From DATBGO01 sp050011895 (GTDB taxonomy: Bacteria > Actinomycetota > Actinomycetes > Streptosporangiales > Streptosporangiaceae), in assembly GCA_050011895.1 (NCBI GenBank), contig JBEKIF010000058.1, positions 1-54,379 of the forward strand: a stretch of DNA of 54,379 bases, in the 5' to 3' direction. The notes below the pieces were generated by a model, which saw only the letters and a program-made list of their open reading frames with translations, did no database searches and was not told the DNA's origin. Below are positions 1-8,166 of the stretch, piece by piece (the stretch's first letter is position 1; every line of letters starts with the position of its first letter). The position numbers and the translations under genes were made by a program.

Positions 1-25
1 CACGGCCAGCGGCGTTAGGGTGGTC

Positions 26-427
26 ATGATGGATCAGAGCCACATCGGGGTAGCCATGAAGGATCAGTGGGATTCGCAGATGGAGGTGCTCGGCGCCTTC
101 ATCCGCAGCAGGCGGAAGCTGGCGAATCTGTCCCTGCGCCAACTGGCCGAGCGAACGAGGCTGTCCAATCCCTACCTCAGCCAGATCGAGCGCGGCCTGC
201 ATCAGCCGTCGGTCCGGGTCATCAGGCTGATCGCCGACGCGCTCAATGTCTCGGCGGAGACCCTGCTCACCCAGGCGGGCGTGCTGCAGGGCGATGAGTG
301 GGACGAGGCGACCGACAAGCCGCAGAACATCAATGTGCAGGATGCCATCGAGGCCGAGGGCCGACTCACTGAGCAGCAGAAAGCCGCGCTGATCGGCGTC
401 TACCACAGCATGCTCAGGTCCGACTAG
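26..427 (+). CDS. XRE-family helix-turn-helix transcriptional regulator
   Basis: This is a small cytoplasmic DNA-binding protein of about 133 residues. An N-terminal Cro/C1-type HTH contains LSLRQLAERTRLSNPYLSQI and is followed by a short acidic linker. The C-terminal helix (NVQDAIEAEGRLTEQQKAAL) is typical of a widespread actinobacterial XRE subfamily. Three starts are possible: GTG at 20, ATG at 26 and ATG at 56. ATG 26 has AGGGTGG just upstream, while ATG 56 gives the N-terminus closest to the homologues I recall. The target is unknown. It stands alone, about 45 bases ahead of the CbiX-like gene on the same strand. Family assignment is firm; function is not. Confidence 0.88.
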   Translation: MMDQSHIGVAMKDQWDSQMEVLGAFIRSRRKLANLSLRQLAERTRLSNPYLSQIERGLHQPSVRVIRLIADALNVSAETLLTQAGVLQGDEWDEATDKPQNINVQDAIEAEGRLTEQQKAALIGVYHSMLRSD

Positions 428-471
428 CGCAGTACCTGCCGAAGGCGGCCGACCGGGCCCAACATCGGGAA

Positions 472-1374
472 ATGACGATCATGCCCGGTCAATCACGATT
501 AACATACCTCAGCGTGACCCATCCAAGCCCGGCGCCAGTCCCCCTGCCGCGGCGCACCGGCCGTTCGCTGCCGCCTGGCCGTCACCGCAGCCCGCACCGG
601 CTCACCCTGCCCCCGGACGCTCCGGCCCTCGTGCTTGCCGTGCCCGGCGCTGCGAGCGCAGCCAGCGAAGAAGTGGCCACCGAGATCGCGGCCGTTGCCG
701 GGATGTCCTGCCCCGGTGCCGAGGTGCGGGTCGGCTACCTGGACGGGCCCGCGTACAGCCTCGCAGACGCCCTGGTCTTCGGCGCAGCGACCACGTCAAG
801 CTCGGGGCTGCGGGCGGTGGTCGTCCCGTTGCTTGCTGGTCCTCATCCGCGGCTCGATGCGGCCCTTAATGAGCTAGTAGGCAAGGCCGCTGCGCCACTC
901 AGCCTGGCCGATCACCTGGGCCCGCATCCGCTGGTCGCCGAGGCCCTGCACGCGCGTCTCGCGGAAGCAGGGCTCGCCCGCGAGAGCCGGGCCCGCGGGC
1001 TCAGCATCGTCGCCGTGGCTAACGGCATTGTGGTGCTCGCTGACCGCGGCGACGCGGCCATCAAGGCGGCAGGCGTCACGGCGGTGCTGCTCGCGGCCCG
1101 GCTCGCCGCGCCAGCGGTCCCGGCCTCTCTCGGCGATCCGCAGGGCATCGACTCCGCCCTGGCGCGGCTGCGCGATGCTGGGGTCAGCCGGCCGGCGATC
1201 GCGTCCTGCGTCATTGGCCCGGAGACCGATCCGGCTGAGCTGGCGGCCGTGTCGGCCCGTACCGGGGCCGCCTGCTCCAGGCCGCTGACCACCCATCGTG
1301 CCATCGGACAGCTCGTGGCAATGCGGTACGGCGCCGCTCTCGCCGACCTCCGCGTCGCAGGCTCGGCGGGCTGA
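472..1374 (+). CDS. CbiX/SirB-like (sirohydrochlorin chelatase family) protein, probably degenerate
   Basis: The protein has 300 residues. After a Pro/Arg-rich leader of about 45 residues it resembles the two-half CbiX fold: a first strand (PALVLAVPGAAS), then AVVVPLLAGPHPRLDA, then LGPHPLVAEALHARL, and a weaker C-terminal half. In active CbiX/SirB the first strand carries the metal-site His (AHGSRDP type); here that site reads AVPGAAS, so the His is absent. The second-site His (GPHPRLD) is kept. Catalysis of metal insertion into sirohydrochlorin is therefore doubtful. No cobalamin or siroheme genes are nearby. ATG 481 is an alternative start. Confidence 0.65.
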   Translation: MTIMPGQSRLTYLSVTHPSPAPVPLPRRTGRSLPPGRHRSPHRLTLPPDAPALVLAVPGAASAASEEVATEIAAVAGMSCPGAEVRVGYLDGPAYSLADALVFGAATTSSSGLRAVVVPLLAGPHPRLDAALNELVGKAAAPLSLADHLGPHPLVAEALHARLAEAGLARESRARGLSIVAVANGIVVLADRGDAAIKAAGVTAVLLAARLAAPAVPASLGDPQGIDSALARLRDAGVSRPAIASCVIGPETDPAELAAVSARTGAACSRPLTTHRAIGQLVAMRYGAALADLRVAGSAG

Positions 1375-1430
1375 CGAACCACATCTCGGTCAACGGCCAG
1401 ACCGGTTGCCGTCAGCCTCGCTTACTCCCC

Positions 1431-1453
1431 GCCGCCTGCCATTGACAGGCGGC
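1431..1453 (+). terminator. Hairpin downstream of the CbiX-like gene
   Basis: A perfect 8-bp stem (GCCGCCTG at 1431-1438 paired with CAGGCGGC at 1446-1453) has a 7-base loop. It lies about 57 bases after the upstream stop codon. There is no T-tract, which is common for actinobacterial terminators. It could also be a structure in the leader of the next gene. Confidence 0.4.
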
Positions 1454-1477
1454 CCGCCGTGCGCTGGGGTTCATACT

Positions 1478-1498
1478 GTGAGCCACCTGACAGCTCAC
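1478..1498. promoter_or_regulatory. Inverted repeat upstream of the MDMPI-like gene
   Basis: GTGAGC at 1478-1483 and GCTCAC at 1493-1498 form a 6-bp inverted repeat around a 9-base spacer. It lies about 90 bases before the likely ATG at 1590, where an operator would be expected. No regulator can be named. Confidence 0.25.
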
Positions 1499-1589
1499 GA
1501 TGATCCTCTGCACCGACTTCCCCGGCCAGCCCATCCGTGACCTGAGGAGACGGGTGCCGGTTGCAAAGTTCCGGGAGAAGGCAGCGGCT

Positions 1590-2405
1590 ATGAGCGAGTG
1601 GAACGCCATGACGTATGAGGGCAAGGACACGATCCTGCGCGTCGTCCGCGGCGAGGCGGAGCGCATGTTCGCCCTGGCCGAGCAGCCGGGCGCCTGGGAA
1701 GCGCCGACGGCGTGCGAGAGCTGGAAGGTCAAGGATGTGATCGGCCACCTGGTGGACACCACCGAGGGCTACTTCAAGGCCTTCGAGATGGCCAGGAGCG
1801 GCGCCCCGGTGCCCGACGCGTACGGTCTGGCCGGGATGCATGAGCGGGCCGGCGAGCACGCGCAGGCGTTCCACGAGCTCTCCCAGCAGGAAATGCTGAC
1901 CCGGGCGCGGGCGGACCTCGCCAAGATGATGGGCATCCTGGAGCCGCTCTCCGAAGAGGAGTGGACAGGACTGCTGGTTCCGCACTTCTACATGGGCAAC
2001 GTGCCCGCGTTCGTCTATGCGGGCGGCCAGCTGATGGATTACGGAGTGCACACCTGGGACATCAAGGAGGGCACCGGGAACGCGCACGGCATCTCCGGCG
2101 ACGCGGCCGACCTGCTGGTGCCGTTCATGTTCATCATCTGGCAGTCGACCGTCAAGCCGACCGCCGACCTTAGCCCGTTCACTGTCGGCATCCGGGTCAC
2201 CGGGCGGAACGCCGGCGACTACCGGGTCTCGATCAGTGACCAGGGCATGGCCTACGAGCAGGGCGGCGTGGCCGACCTGCCGACGGTCATTGACTTCGAC
2301 GCCGGGAGCCTGGTGCTGACCACCTTCGGCCGGATGAACGGCGGCACGGTGCGCGGCGACGAGGCCCTCGCCGACCGCTTCCTGAACCTGTTCTTCAGCA
2401 TCTAG
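1590..2405 (+). CDS. Maleylpyruvate isomerase-like (MDMPI/DinB-fold) protein
   Basis: This cytoplasmic protein of 271 residues has an N-terminal MDMPI_N/DinB-like four-helix bundle. The family signature is visible near residue 40 (CESWKVKDVIGHLVDTTEGY), and YGVHTWDIKEG lies in the second half. The His residues of GHLVD and GVHTWD are the expected metal-site ligands of this mycothiol-linked family. The C-terminal part looks like an SCP2-type domain (FTVGIRVTG, then VLTTFGRMNGG). An upstream in-frame ATG exists at 1500, but ATG 1590 follows a GGGAGAAGG ribosome-binding site and begins where the homology begins. The substrate is unknown; most family members are not true maleylpyruvate isomerases. 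Confidence 0.82.
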   Translation: MSEWNAMTYEGKDTILRVVRGEAERMFALAEQPGAWEAPTACESWKVKDVIGHLVDTTEGYFKAFEMARSGAPVPDAYGLAGMHERAGEHAQAFHELSQQEMLTRARADLAKMMGILEPLSEEEWTGLLVPHFYMGNVPAFVYAGGQLMDYGVHTWDIKEGTGNAHGISGDAADLLVPFMFIIWQSTVKPTADLSPFTVGIRVTGRNAGDYRVSISDQGMAYEQGGVADLPTVIDFDAGSLVLTTFGRMNGGTVRGDEALADRFLNLFFSI

Positions 2406-2610
2406 CCGGCCCGCCTGCCACGCCTCAGCTCCGGACTGGTCAGGCGGTCCAGGCAGCGGTCCAGGCGTGCCTGCGCCGCGGCCGGGCAGGTTCGCGGGCC
2501 AGCTGACCTGCCAGCTCACCACCGGGTCGGCAGAGCAGCTGCGCAGCCGCTCGCGCCGAGCCGCACGTCACCGCCAGCGCACCACTGCGCGAGCGCGTCC
2601 AGTCCTGACC

Positions 2611-3414
2611 TCAGCCAAGCTGGCCGGAGCCTGGCGGGAGGTAGCTGACAGCGTTGTCGGCCTGCTCGTAGATCCCCGGGCCGGCCGGGCGGCGCATCTC
2701 CTCGGCCAGGTGACCGAGCAGGCCAGCGGCCCTGGCCAGCAGCGCGAACCCGCGCAGCGTGTCCGGGTCGAAGCCCAGGTCGGCAAGAGCGGCTCCGCAC
2801 ACGCCCGCGCCGTTGAGCGGCAGCGTCCGGCCCAGAAGCGCCGGATGTACCCGGCCGACCGCCGCGAACAGCGTCAGGTGCGGCCCGAGCGTGCCTTCCT
2901 CTTCGGCGATCCTGAAAATCACCGGTGTGCGCGGATCACCGGCCTTGTGCAGCGGATGCCCGAGCCCGGGTACCAGCTGCCCGGCAGCACGCCGCGCCTG
3001 CACCGCCGCGGCCGCGAGCGCGTCCCAGGCCGCCTCGTCGCCGGGCAGCGGCAGCGGGCCATCACAGCGCGCCAGCGTACCGGCCAGGAACCTGCCGCAG
3101 TCCTCGGTCACGCCCAGGTACCTGGAGCCGCCGCCCAGCAGCCCGGCCGCGAGCGCGCCCTGCACCGACTCGGGTGCCCCGGTCAGCGTGAGCCGGGCCG
3201 CGATAGCCGACGGCGTGAAGCCGTGATCGGCGAGCGCGACCAGCACGGCTTCGAAGACCCGCAGCTCGCCTGGGGCCGGGCGGCGCAGCGCGACCAGCCA
3301 GAAGGCCAGCTCGCCGAAGCTGACCCGGCCCATCAGCTCGCCGGCCAGGTCGTGGCCAAGCACCCGGATCGAGGTCGCGTCGGCGGTCCCGATCGAGGTG
3401 GGATATTCGTTCAT
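2611..3414 (-). CDS. Citryl-CoA lyase / short citrate-synthase-family protein
   Basis: At 267 residues this is shorter than citrate synthase (about 370-430) and matches the stand-alone citryl-CoA-lyase-like members. Citrate-synthase motifs are visible: the large-domain segment AALAAGLLGGGSRYLG, the catalytic-His region PGLGHPLHKAGDPRT, and a C-terminal GLLGHLAEEMRRP close to the usual R-x-x-G ending. It would cleave or form a citryl-type CoA thioester. Its ATG (3412-3414) overlaps the ligase stop codon by 4 bases, so translation is coupled. With the upstream ligase it suggests activation of a carboxylic acid to a CoA ester, then carbon-carbon cleavage. The real substrate cannot be read from the sequence. 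Confidence 0.8.
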   Translation of the reverse strand: MNEYPTSIGTADATSIRVLGHDLAGELMGRVSFGELAFWLVALRRPAPGELRVFEAVLVALADHGFTPSAIAARLTLTGAPESVQGALAAGLLGGGSRYLGVTEDCGRFLAGTLARCDGPLPLPGDEAAWDALAAAAVQARRAAGQLVPGLGHPLHKAGDPRTPVIFRIAEEEGTLGPHLTLFAAVGRVHPALLGRTLPLNGAGVCGAALADLGFDPDTLRGFALLARAAGLLGHLAEEMRRPAGPGIYEQADNAVSYLPPGSGQLG

Positions 3415-5009
3415 GGCTGGTCCTCTCGGCCCGGCTGGGACCCGGGCTGTGGCTGGCTGGCCCCGGCATCGTACTCACCGGGCTGGTGCCCGGCGGGCAG
3501 CCGGTGCTTGGCCACCCGGGCCGTCGGCGTCCGCGGCAGCTCGTCGATCAGCTGCCAGTACCTGGGTACCTTGAACGCGGCAAGCCGGGCCGCCGCGAAC
3601 TGGATGAGCTGCCGGAAATCGAGAGAGCCGCCGGCCTCGGCAGGCACGATGAACGCCTTCACCTCGTCCTCGGACAGCTCCGACGGCACCCCCACGACCA
3701 CGCACTCAAGGACTGCCGGATGCTTGGCGAGCACCTCCTCGACCTCGAGCGGCGACAGGTTCTCGCCGCGCCGGCGCAGCACTTCCTTCAGCCGCCCAGT
3801 GAACGTGTAGGTCCCGTCGGGGCCAACCGTGACCAGGTCGCCGGTATGCAGCCAGCCATCGATGATGGCCCTGGCCGTCTCCTCGGGCATCCCCCAGTAG
3901 CCGGGCGTCACCACCGGGTTGCGCAGCAGCAGCTCGCCGGTCTCCCCGGCACCGAGCTCCCGGCCGTCGGCGGAGATCACCCTGGCCTCGTTGACCACGC
4001 CGAGGACCGGATGCTGGCGTACCGTGCCGAGGGTGCCGAACGGCCGGGTGCCGCGCGGCCAGATCAGCCCGTACGGCGACTCCGACATCGCGTAGCCGAC
4101 GACGATCCGGAAGCCGAACCGCCGCTCGATCTCCTCCTGGCGGCTCCGCTCCGGGGCCGGCCCGGTGTAGCAGAGCCGCAGTGGGTGGCCGGCGTCATCG
4201 GCACGCGGCGGCTGGCGCATCAAGATCTCCAGCATCGCCCCGATCGCGTTGAACTCGGTCGCCCCGTGCCTGCGCGCGGCGTCGAGGAAGCCGCTGGCGG
4301 AGAACCTTTCCAGCAGTACCAGGCCGGCGCCGCAGGCCAGCGAGCCCAGCACCGAATACGCGGGCGCGTTAATGTGGAACAGCGGCAGCGAGGTCATCAG
4401 CCGGTCCGCGGCGGTCAGCTCCATCCAGTAGGGGAAGCCCTCCCCCGCCATCGCGTAGGCCCGGTGCGTCTGCATGACCAGCTTGGACCGCCCCGTCGTG
4501 CCCGAGGTCGGGATCAGGACCGCCAGGTCATCGGGTCGCACGCCCGGATCAGGCAGCCCGCCACCAGCTGTCCCATGACTGTCGCCGGCACCGAGCTGGG
4601 TAACGTCAAGTACGCCGAGCTCGGGCAGCCCTCCGATGCCGGCCGCCTGCAGCAGCGCGGCCAGGCCGGAATCGCTGACGAGCGCGCGCGGCGTCGTCTG
4701 CCCTACTAGCCCGGCGAGCTCGGCGGCGGAGCTGCGCGGGTTGACCGGTACCAGCACCGCGCCGAGCGCGGCCAGGCCCAGCCAGCACAGCAGGTAGTCG
4801 GGCGTATTACGGGTAGTGACGACGACCAGGTCGCCACGGCGCACTCCCGCGGCGGCGAGCGACCGCGCCGCCTCGGCCGCGGCGGCCAGCGCGCCGGAGA
4901 AGGTCAGCGACGCCTCGTCGGTGCGCAGCCAGATTCCGTCCGGGTCGCGCTGCGCAGCCGACGTGAGCAGCCGCGGGATGGTGCCTGAGTACCCGGGCCC
5001 GGCTGTCAT
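3411..5009 (-). CDS. AMP-dependent acyl-CoA synthetase/ligase (ANL superfamily)
   Basis: This 532-residue enzyme forms an acyl-adenylate and then an acyl-CoA. Core motifs are in order: the P-loop-like IPTSGTTGRSK, the aromatic motif PLFHINAP, YAMSES near the acid pocket, GWLHTGDL, the hinge region FTGRLKEVLRRRGENLSPLE, and the catalytic-Lys segment TPTARVAKHRL. The overall look is of the crotonobetaine/carnitine-CoA ligase and long-chain ligase group. The start chosen is the ATG at 5007-5009, which overlaps the tetR stop codon (ATGA). A longer in-frame extension to 5123 would run inside tetR and is unlikely. The tail after residue 515 is Gln/Pro-rich. Confidence 0.92.
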   Translation of the reverse strand: MTAGPGYSGTIPRLLTSAAQRDPDGIWLRTDEASLTFSGALAAAAEAARSLAAAGVRRGDLVVVTTRNTPDYLLCWLGLAALGAVLVPVNPRSSAAELAGLVGQTTPRALVSDSGLAALLQAAGIGGLPELGVLDVTQLGAGDSHGTAGGGLPDPGVRPDDLAVLIPTSGTTGRSKLVMQTHRAYAMAGEGFPYWMELTAADRLMTSLPLFHINAPAYSVLGSLACGAGLVLLERFSASGFLDAARRHGATEFNAIGAMLEILMRQPPRADDAGHPLRLCYTGPAPERSRQEEIERRFGFRIVVGYAMSESPYGLIWPRGTRPFGTLGTVRQHPVLGVVNEARVISADGRELGAGETGELLLRNPVVTPGYWGMPEETARAIIDGWLHTGDLVTVGPDGTYTFTGRLKEVLRRRGENLSPLEVEEVLAKHPAVLECVVVGVPSELSEDEVKAFIVPAEAGGSLDFRQLIQFAAARLAAFKVPRYWQLIDELPRTPTARVAKHRLPAGHQPGEYDAGASQPQPGSQPGREDQP

Positions 5010-5650
5010 GCCTGCGAGGATACGTCCGTGGCCACGGGCCCGGGCGTCGGTCCCAGCCCACGGGCCAGTACTGTCATGAGATCGTTGAGCACGTCGTCGG
5101 GGACCCGGCCGCCCGCTGTCCACTCAGCCCAGCGCATGCCGACGAAGTTGCCGAGCCCGGCATACACGTATCCGATGACCTCCGGGTCATACCTGGCGTC
5201 AACGTCACCGGCCAGCTGGGCCAGCCGGACGCCGCGCGCGTAACCGCGGACCAGCCGCTCGTAGTACTCCTTGAACTCGGCGGGCGCGATGAACTCGGCC
5301 TCACGGACGATCCGGTAGATCCATGGCCGCTCGGACATCAGGTCGAAGTAGGCGCAGAAGGATGCTCGCTCCCTGGACCGCTGGTCCTCATGCGCGTGCT
5401 CCAGCGCGGTCCGCATCGCCGTCCGCAGATCCGCGTTGATGTGGCGGATCACCGCGGCGAAAATGTCAGCCTTGGAATGGAAATGAGCGTAGAAGCTGCC
5501 GGTGGCGATCCCTGCCCTGGCGCAGATCCCGGCCACCGTGGTCCGTCGGTAGCTGCGCTCGCCGAACAACTCCTCGGCAGCCGACAGCAGCCGTTCGCCG
5601 GGCGGGCGCTCATCGTCGTCGGCCGGCTTGCGGCCAGGTGCGCCGCTCAC
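5006..5650 (-). CDS. TetR-family transcriptional regulator
   Basis: The protein has 214 residues. The N-terminal TetR HTH spans about residues 18-65 (AAEELFGERSYRRTTVAGIC, then GIATGSFYAHFHSKADIF). The ligand-binding half (WIYRIVREAEFIAP, GYVYAGLGNFVGMRWAEW) resembles TetR_C regulators of fatty-acid and acyl-CoA genes. It begins with GTG at 5648-5650 and overlaps the ligase gene by 4 bases, so it is the first gene of a tetR-ligase-lyase operon. The palindrome at 5661-5682, 11 bases upstream, is the obvious candidate operator for autorepression. The effector is probably the CoA ester made by the operon, by analogy only. Confidence 0.92.
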   Translation of the reverse strand: MSGAPGRKPADDDERPPGERLLSAAEELFGERSYRRTTVAGICARAGIATGSFYAHFHSKADIFAAVIRHINADLRTAMRTALEHAHEDQRSRERASFCAYFDLMSERPWIYRIVREAEFIAPAEFKEYYERLVRGYARGVRLAQLAGDVDARYDPEVIGYVYAGLGNFVGMRWAEWTAGGRVPDDVLNDLMTVLARGLGPTPGPVATDVSSQA

Positions 5651-5660
5651 GTGGGTAACC

Positions 5661-5682
5661 CCCGTTCTGGATTCTGAACGGG
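5661..5682. promoter_or_regulatory. Candidate TetR operator (palindrome)
   Basis: CCCGTTC at 5661-5667 is matched by GAACGGG at 5676-5682. This gives a 22-bp palindrome with perfect 7-bp arms and an 8-base spacer, the usual geometry for TetR-family operators. It ends 11 bases upstream of the tetR start, so bound repressor would cover the promoter or leader. Direct observation of the palindrome; binding is inference. Confidence 0.55.
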
Positions 5683-5712
5683 CAAGCCTGCTGGCCCTGG
5701 TGTGCCACGGCA

Positions 5713-5745
5713 GGCCGGCCGCCCGGAGAACGCGGGCGGCCGGCC
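5713..5745 (-). terminator. Strong hairpin terminator after livK
   Basis: A perfect 13-bp GC stem (5713-5725 with 5733-5745) around a 7-base loop lies 14 bases beyond the livK stop codon, in the 108-base gap before tetR. There is no T-tract, as is usual in high-GC actinomycetes. It implies that the liv genes and the tetR operon are separate transcripts even though they run in the same direction. Confidence 0.7.
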
Positions 5746-5758
5746 CAATCGCGGCTGA

Positions 5759-7117
5759 TCAGGGCGAGGGAATCCCGCTGGCAGGCGCCGGCGGCTGCAC
5801 CGTGGCGTAGGTCGTGACAGCGCCGGTCGCGCTGTTGTCGGTGACCTGGACCGGGCCCGTCGGGACGATCACGCCGTTCTTGATGATGCCCAGATAGACG
5901 CCGGTGATGCCGTCGTGGTCGGTCGCGGAGTAGGCGTACGGCGCCACCGAGACGCCCTGCGGCAGGCCGCCGTTGATCGCGTTGATCAGGTCCTGCCTGG
6001 TCGGGTTGCGCCCGGCCTTGAACATGGCCTGGACGAACGTGTAACCGACCGCCATGCCGTAGCCCACGTTGCCGTCAAATGGCAGCTTCGGGAGGTACTG
6101 GCTGTGGATCTTGCTGAACAGCGAGATCCAGCTGTTGCTGGTGTCCCCGAGCGAGGGCAGGTAGCCGTCGGTGATGATGCCCTGGGTGAGCGAGTTCCCG
6201 GCGACCTTCGCGCCGCCCTGCTTGGCGAACGCCTCGAGCAGGCCGGCCAGCGTGATCGGGTCGGAGCCGACGTTGGTGACCACGAGCTGGGGGCTGAAGC
6301 TGAGCTTCAGCTCGAACAGCCGCAGCAGCGCGGTGAACGCCGGGACCGAGAACGAGACCACGACCTGGGCTCCCGCCGCCTTCAGCGCGGCCACCTGCGG
6401 GCCGACGTTGGTGTTCGTCGGAACGTAGCTCTCCCTGGCGACGACCTGGCCCTGGGGGATCTCGTAGTCGAGGCCCTTGACGCCGTCCTGGCCGAACTCG
6501 TCGTTCTGGTAGAAGTAGCCGATCTTCTTGCCCTGGAAGTGCGTCTTGATGTAGGCACCGAGGATCTTGCCCTCACGGATGTAGTTGGGCTGCCAGCCGT
6601 AGGTGTAGGGCAGGGTCGAGGGGGCATTCCAGCAGGCGCACCCGGAGGCGACGAACACGTCGGGCACCTTCTGCGCGTTCAGGTACGAGGTGACCGCCAG
6701 GTGGGTGGGCGTGCCCAGGCCGTCAAAGATCGCATAGACGTTGTCCTGCAGCACGAGCTGGTGCACCACGGTGGAGGTGAGGGTCGGGTTGTACTGGTCG
6801 TTCAGGTACTTGTAGACGATCTTGCGGCCGTAGATGCCGCCGTGCGCGTTGACGTACTGGAAATAGGCGTTGGAGCCGGGGGCGATCTCGTCATAGCCGG
6901 GCGCCGCGACGCCGGTGAGGGGCTGGTGGCTGCCGATCGTGATCGTGGTCGCCGTGATCCCGGGGGCGGATGCCGTCAGCGCGCTGCTCGATGAACTGGA
7001 CGAGCTTGACGACGAAGGTGACGACGAGGACCCGCTGGAACCGCACGCCGCGGCGGCCATCGCCAGGGCGGCCAGCCCCGCGACTGCCGCCACATTTGCT
7101 CGACGTGGTCTTTTCAT
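5759..7117 (-). CDS. livK: Branched-chain amino-acid-type ABC transporter substrate-binding lipoprotein
   Basis: A 452-residue periplasmic-binding-protein-type I lipoprotein. A basic N-terminus and hydrophobic stretch end in the lipobox MAAAACG (Cys near residue 25). A long Ser-rich tether follows, then the mature domain starting near APGITATTITIGSHQPLTG. The Leu/Ile/Val-binding fold is evident (YFQYVNAHGGIYGRK, ALKAAGAQVVVSF). It is the last gene of livGFHMK; its ATG overlaps the livM stop by 4 bases. Members of this group bind amino acids, amides, urea or short aromatic acids, so the ligand is open. The neighbouring acyl-CoA ligase hints at an organic acid. Confidence 0.92.
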   Translation of the reverse strand: MKRPRRANVAAVAGLAALAMAAAACGSSGSSSSPSSSSSSSSSSSALTASAPGITATTITIGSHQPLTGVAAPGYDEIAPGSNAYFQYVNAHGGIYGRKIVYKYLNDQYNPTLTSTVVHQLVLQDNVYAIFDGLGTPTHLAVTSYLNAQKVPDVFVASGCACWNAPSTLPYTYGWQPNYIREGKILGAYIKTHFQGKKIGYFYQNDEFGQDGVKGLDYEIPQGQVVARESYVPTNTNVGPQVAALKAAGAQVVVSFSVPAFTALLRLFELKLSFSPQLVVTNVGSDPITLAGLLEAFAKQGGAKVAGNSLTQGIITDGYLPSLGDTSNSWISLFSKIHSQYLPKLPFDGNVGYGMAVGYTFVQAMFKAGRNPTRQDLINAINGGLPQGVSVAPYAYSATDHDGITGVYLGIIKNGVIVPTGPVQVTDNSATGAVTTYATVQPPAPASGIPSP

Positions 7118-8166
7118 CTAGTGCCTTCTTCCTGGTGTTCCGCTTCCGGCCGGTGCCGGAGCAATGTACTGAGAGGAGTTCCCGCAGTCGGTGTGACGGG
7201 TCCGAGCAGGCGGCGGACGCCACCCTGGATCCCGCCGGGGAAGAGCAGCATCACCACGATGAGCACGACACCGTAGGCCGCGATCGGGATGCCGGAGCTC
7301 ACCGCGCTGGACAGGCCGTGACTGCTGGCCACGTCGGTGAGATAGGTAGGGACGAAGACGAACAGCAGGCTCCCCCACAGCGCCCCGATCAGGCTGCCGA
7401 GGCCCCCGATGACGGCTGCGGTGAGCAGCCCGATGGACAGCGCGAGCGTGAAGCCGCCCGGCGAGACGCTCGTGGTGACCACCGCGAGCAGCGCACCGCC
7501 GAGACCGGCCGCGGCAGCGCTCACCACGAAAGCCAGGACCTGCAGTCTGGCGACGTTCAGGCCGGCCAGCGCCGCCGCCACCTCGTTGTCGCGGACCGCG
7601 CGCCAGCTGCGGCCCACCCGGCTGTGGGCCAGGTTGGCCAGCAGGACCAGGGCGATCAGGGTGGCGGCGCTGGTGAGCCAGAGCAGCCACCGGGTCGGCG
7701 GGAACGTCGCGCCGAGAAACGCCGGCGTCGTGATGGAGATGTTGAGTCCCTGGTCTCCGCCGAAGACGCCCGAGTACTTGTCCGCCACCGATGGCAGCGC
7801 CACCGCGAGCATGAGCGTCAGCCCGGCCAGGTAGGGACCGCGCAGCCGCGCTGCCGCGACGCCGACGATCGCACCGCCAGCGGCGGTGATCACGACGCTG
7901 GCCGCGAACACGATTTCCAGCGGCCAGTGCATGTGCAGCAGCAGCAGCGCCGCGGCGTAGGCGCCGATCGCCATGAAGGCACCGTGGCCGAGCGAGATCT
8001 GGCCGCTCAGCCCGATCAGGAGGGTGAGGCCGGCCACCGCCGCCAGGTAGGCGGCCACTCCGGCCAGCTGATAGTCGCGATAGCTGCCGAGCTTGATGGA
8101 GAGCAGAACGATCAGCAGGGCGGCGAGTACCGCCGCGCCGAGGTGGCGGGCCAGGGTCATGATCAC
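7114..8166 (-). CDS. livM: Branched-chain amino-acid-type ABC transporter permease (LivM)
   Basis: This integral membrane permease of 350 residues has about nine or ten hydrophobic segments. The LivM signature GLSGQISLGHGAFMAIGAYA lies near residue 55, and the cytoplasmic coupling loop near residue 190 includes SRVGRSWRAVRDNEVAAALAG. It pairs with LivH to form the channel. Its GTG start (8164-8166) overlaps the livH stop by 4 bases; an in-frame ATG at 8160 is an alternative. The C-terminal 40 residues are hydrophilic and variable. Confidence 0.95.
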   Translation of the reverse strand: MIMTLARHLGAAVLAALLIVLLSIKLGSYRDYQLAGVAAYLAAVAGLTLLIGLSGQISLGHGAFMAIGAYAAALLLLHMHWPLEIVFAASVVITAAGGAIVGVAAARLRGPYLAGLTLMLAVALPSVADKYSGVFGGDQGLNISITTPAFLGATFPPTRWLLWLTSAATLIALVLLANLAHSRVGRSWRAVRDNEVAAALAGLNVARLQVLAFVVSAAAAGLGGALLAVVTTSVSPGGFTLALSIGLLTAAVIGGLGSLIGALWGSLLFVFVPTYLTDVASSHGLSSAVSSGIPIAAYGVVLIVVMLLFPGGIQGGVRRLLGPVTPTAGTPLSTLLRHRPEAEHQEEGTR

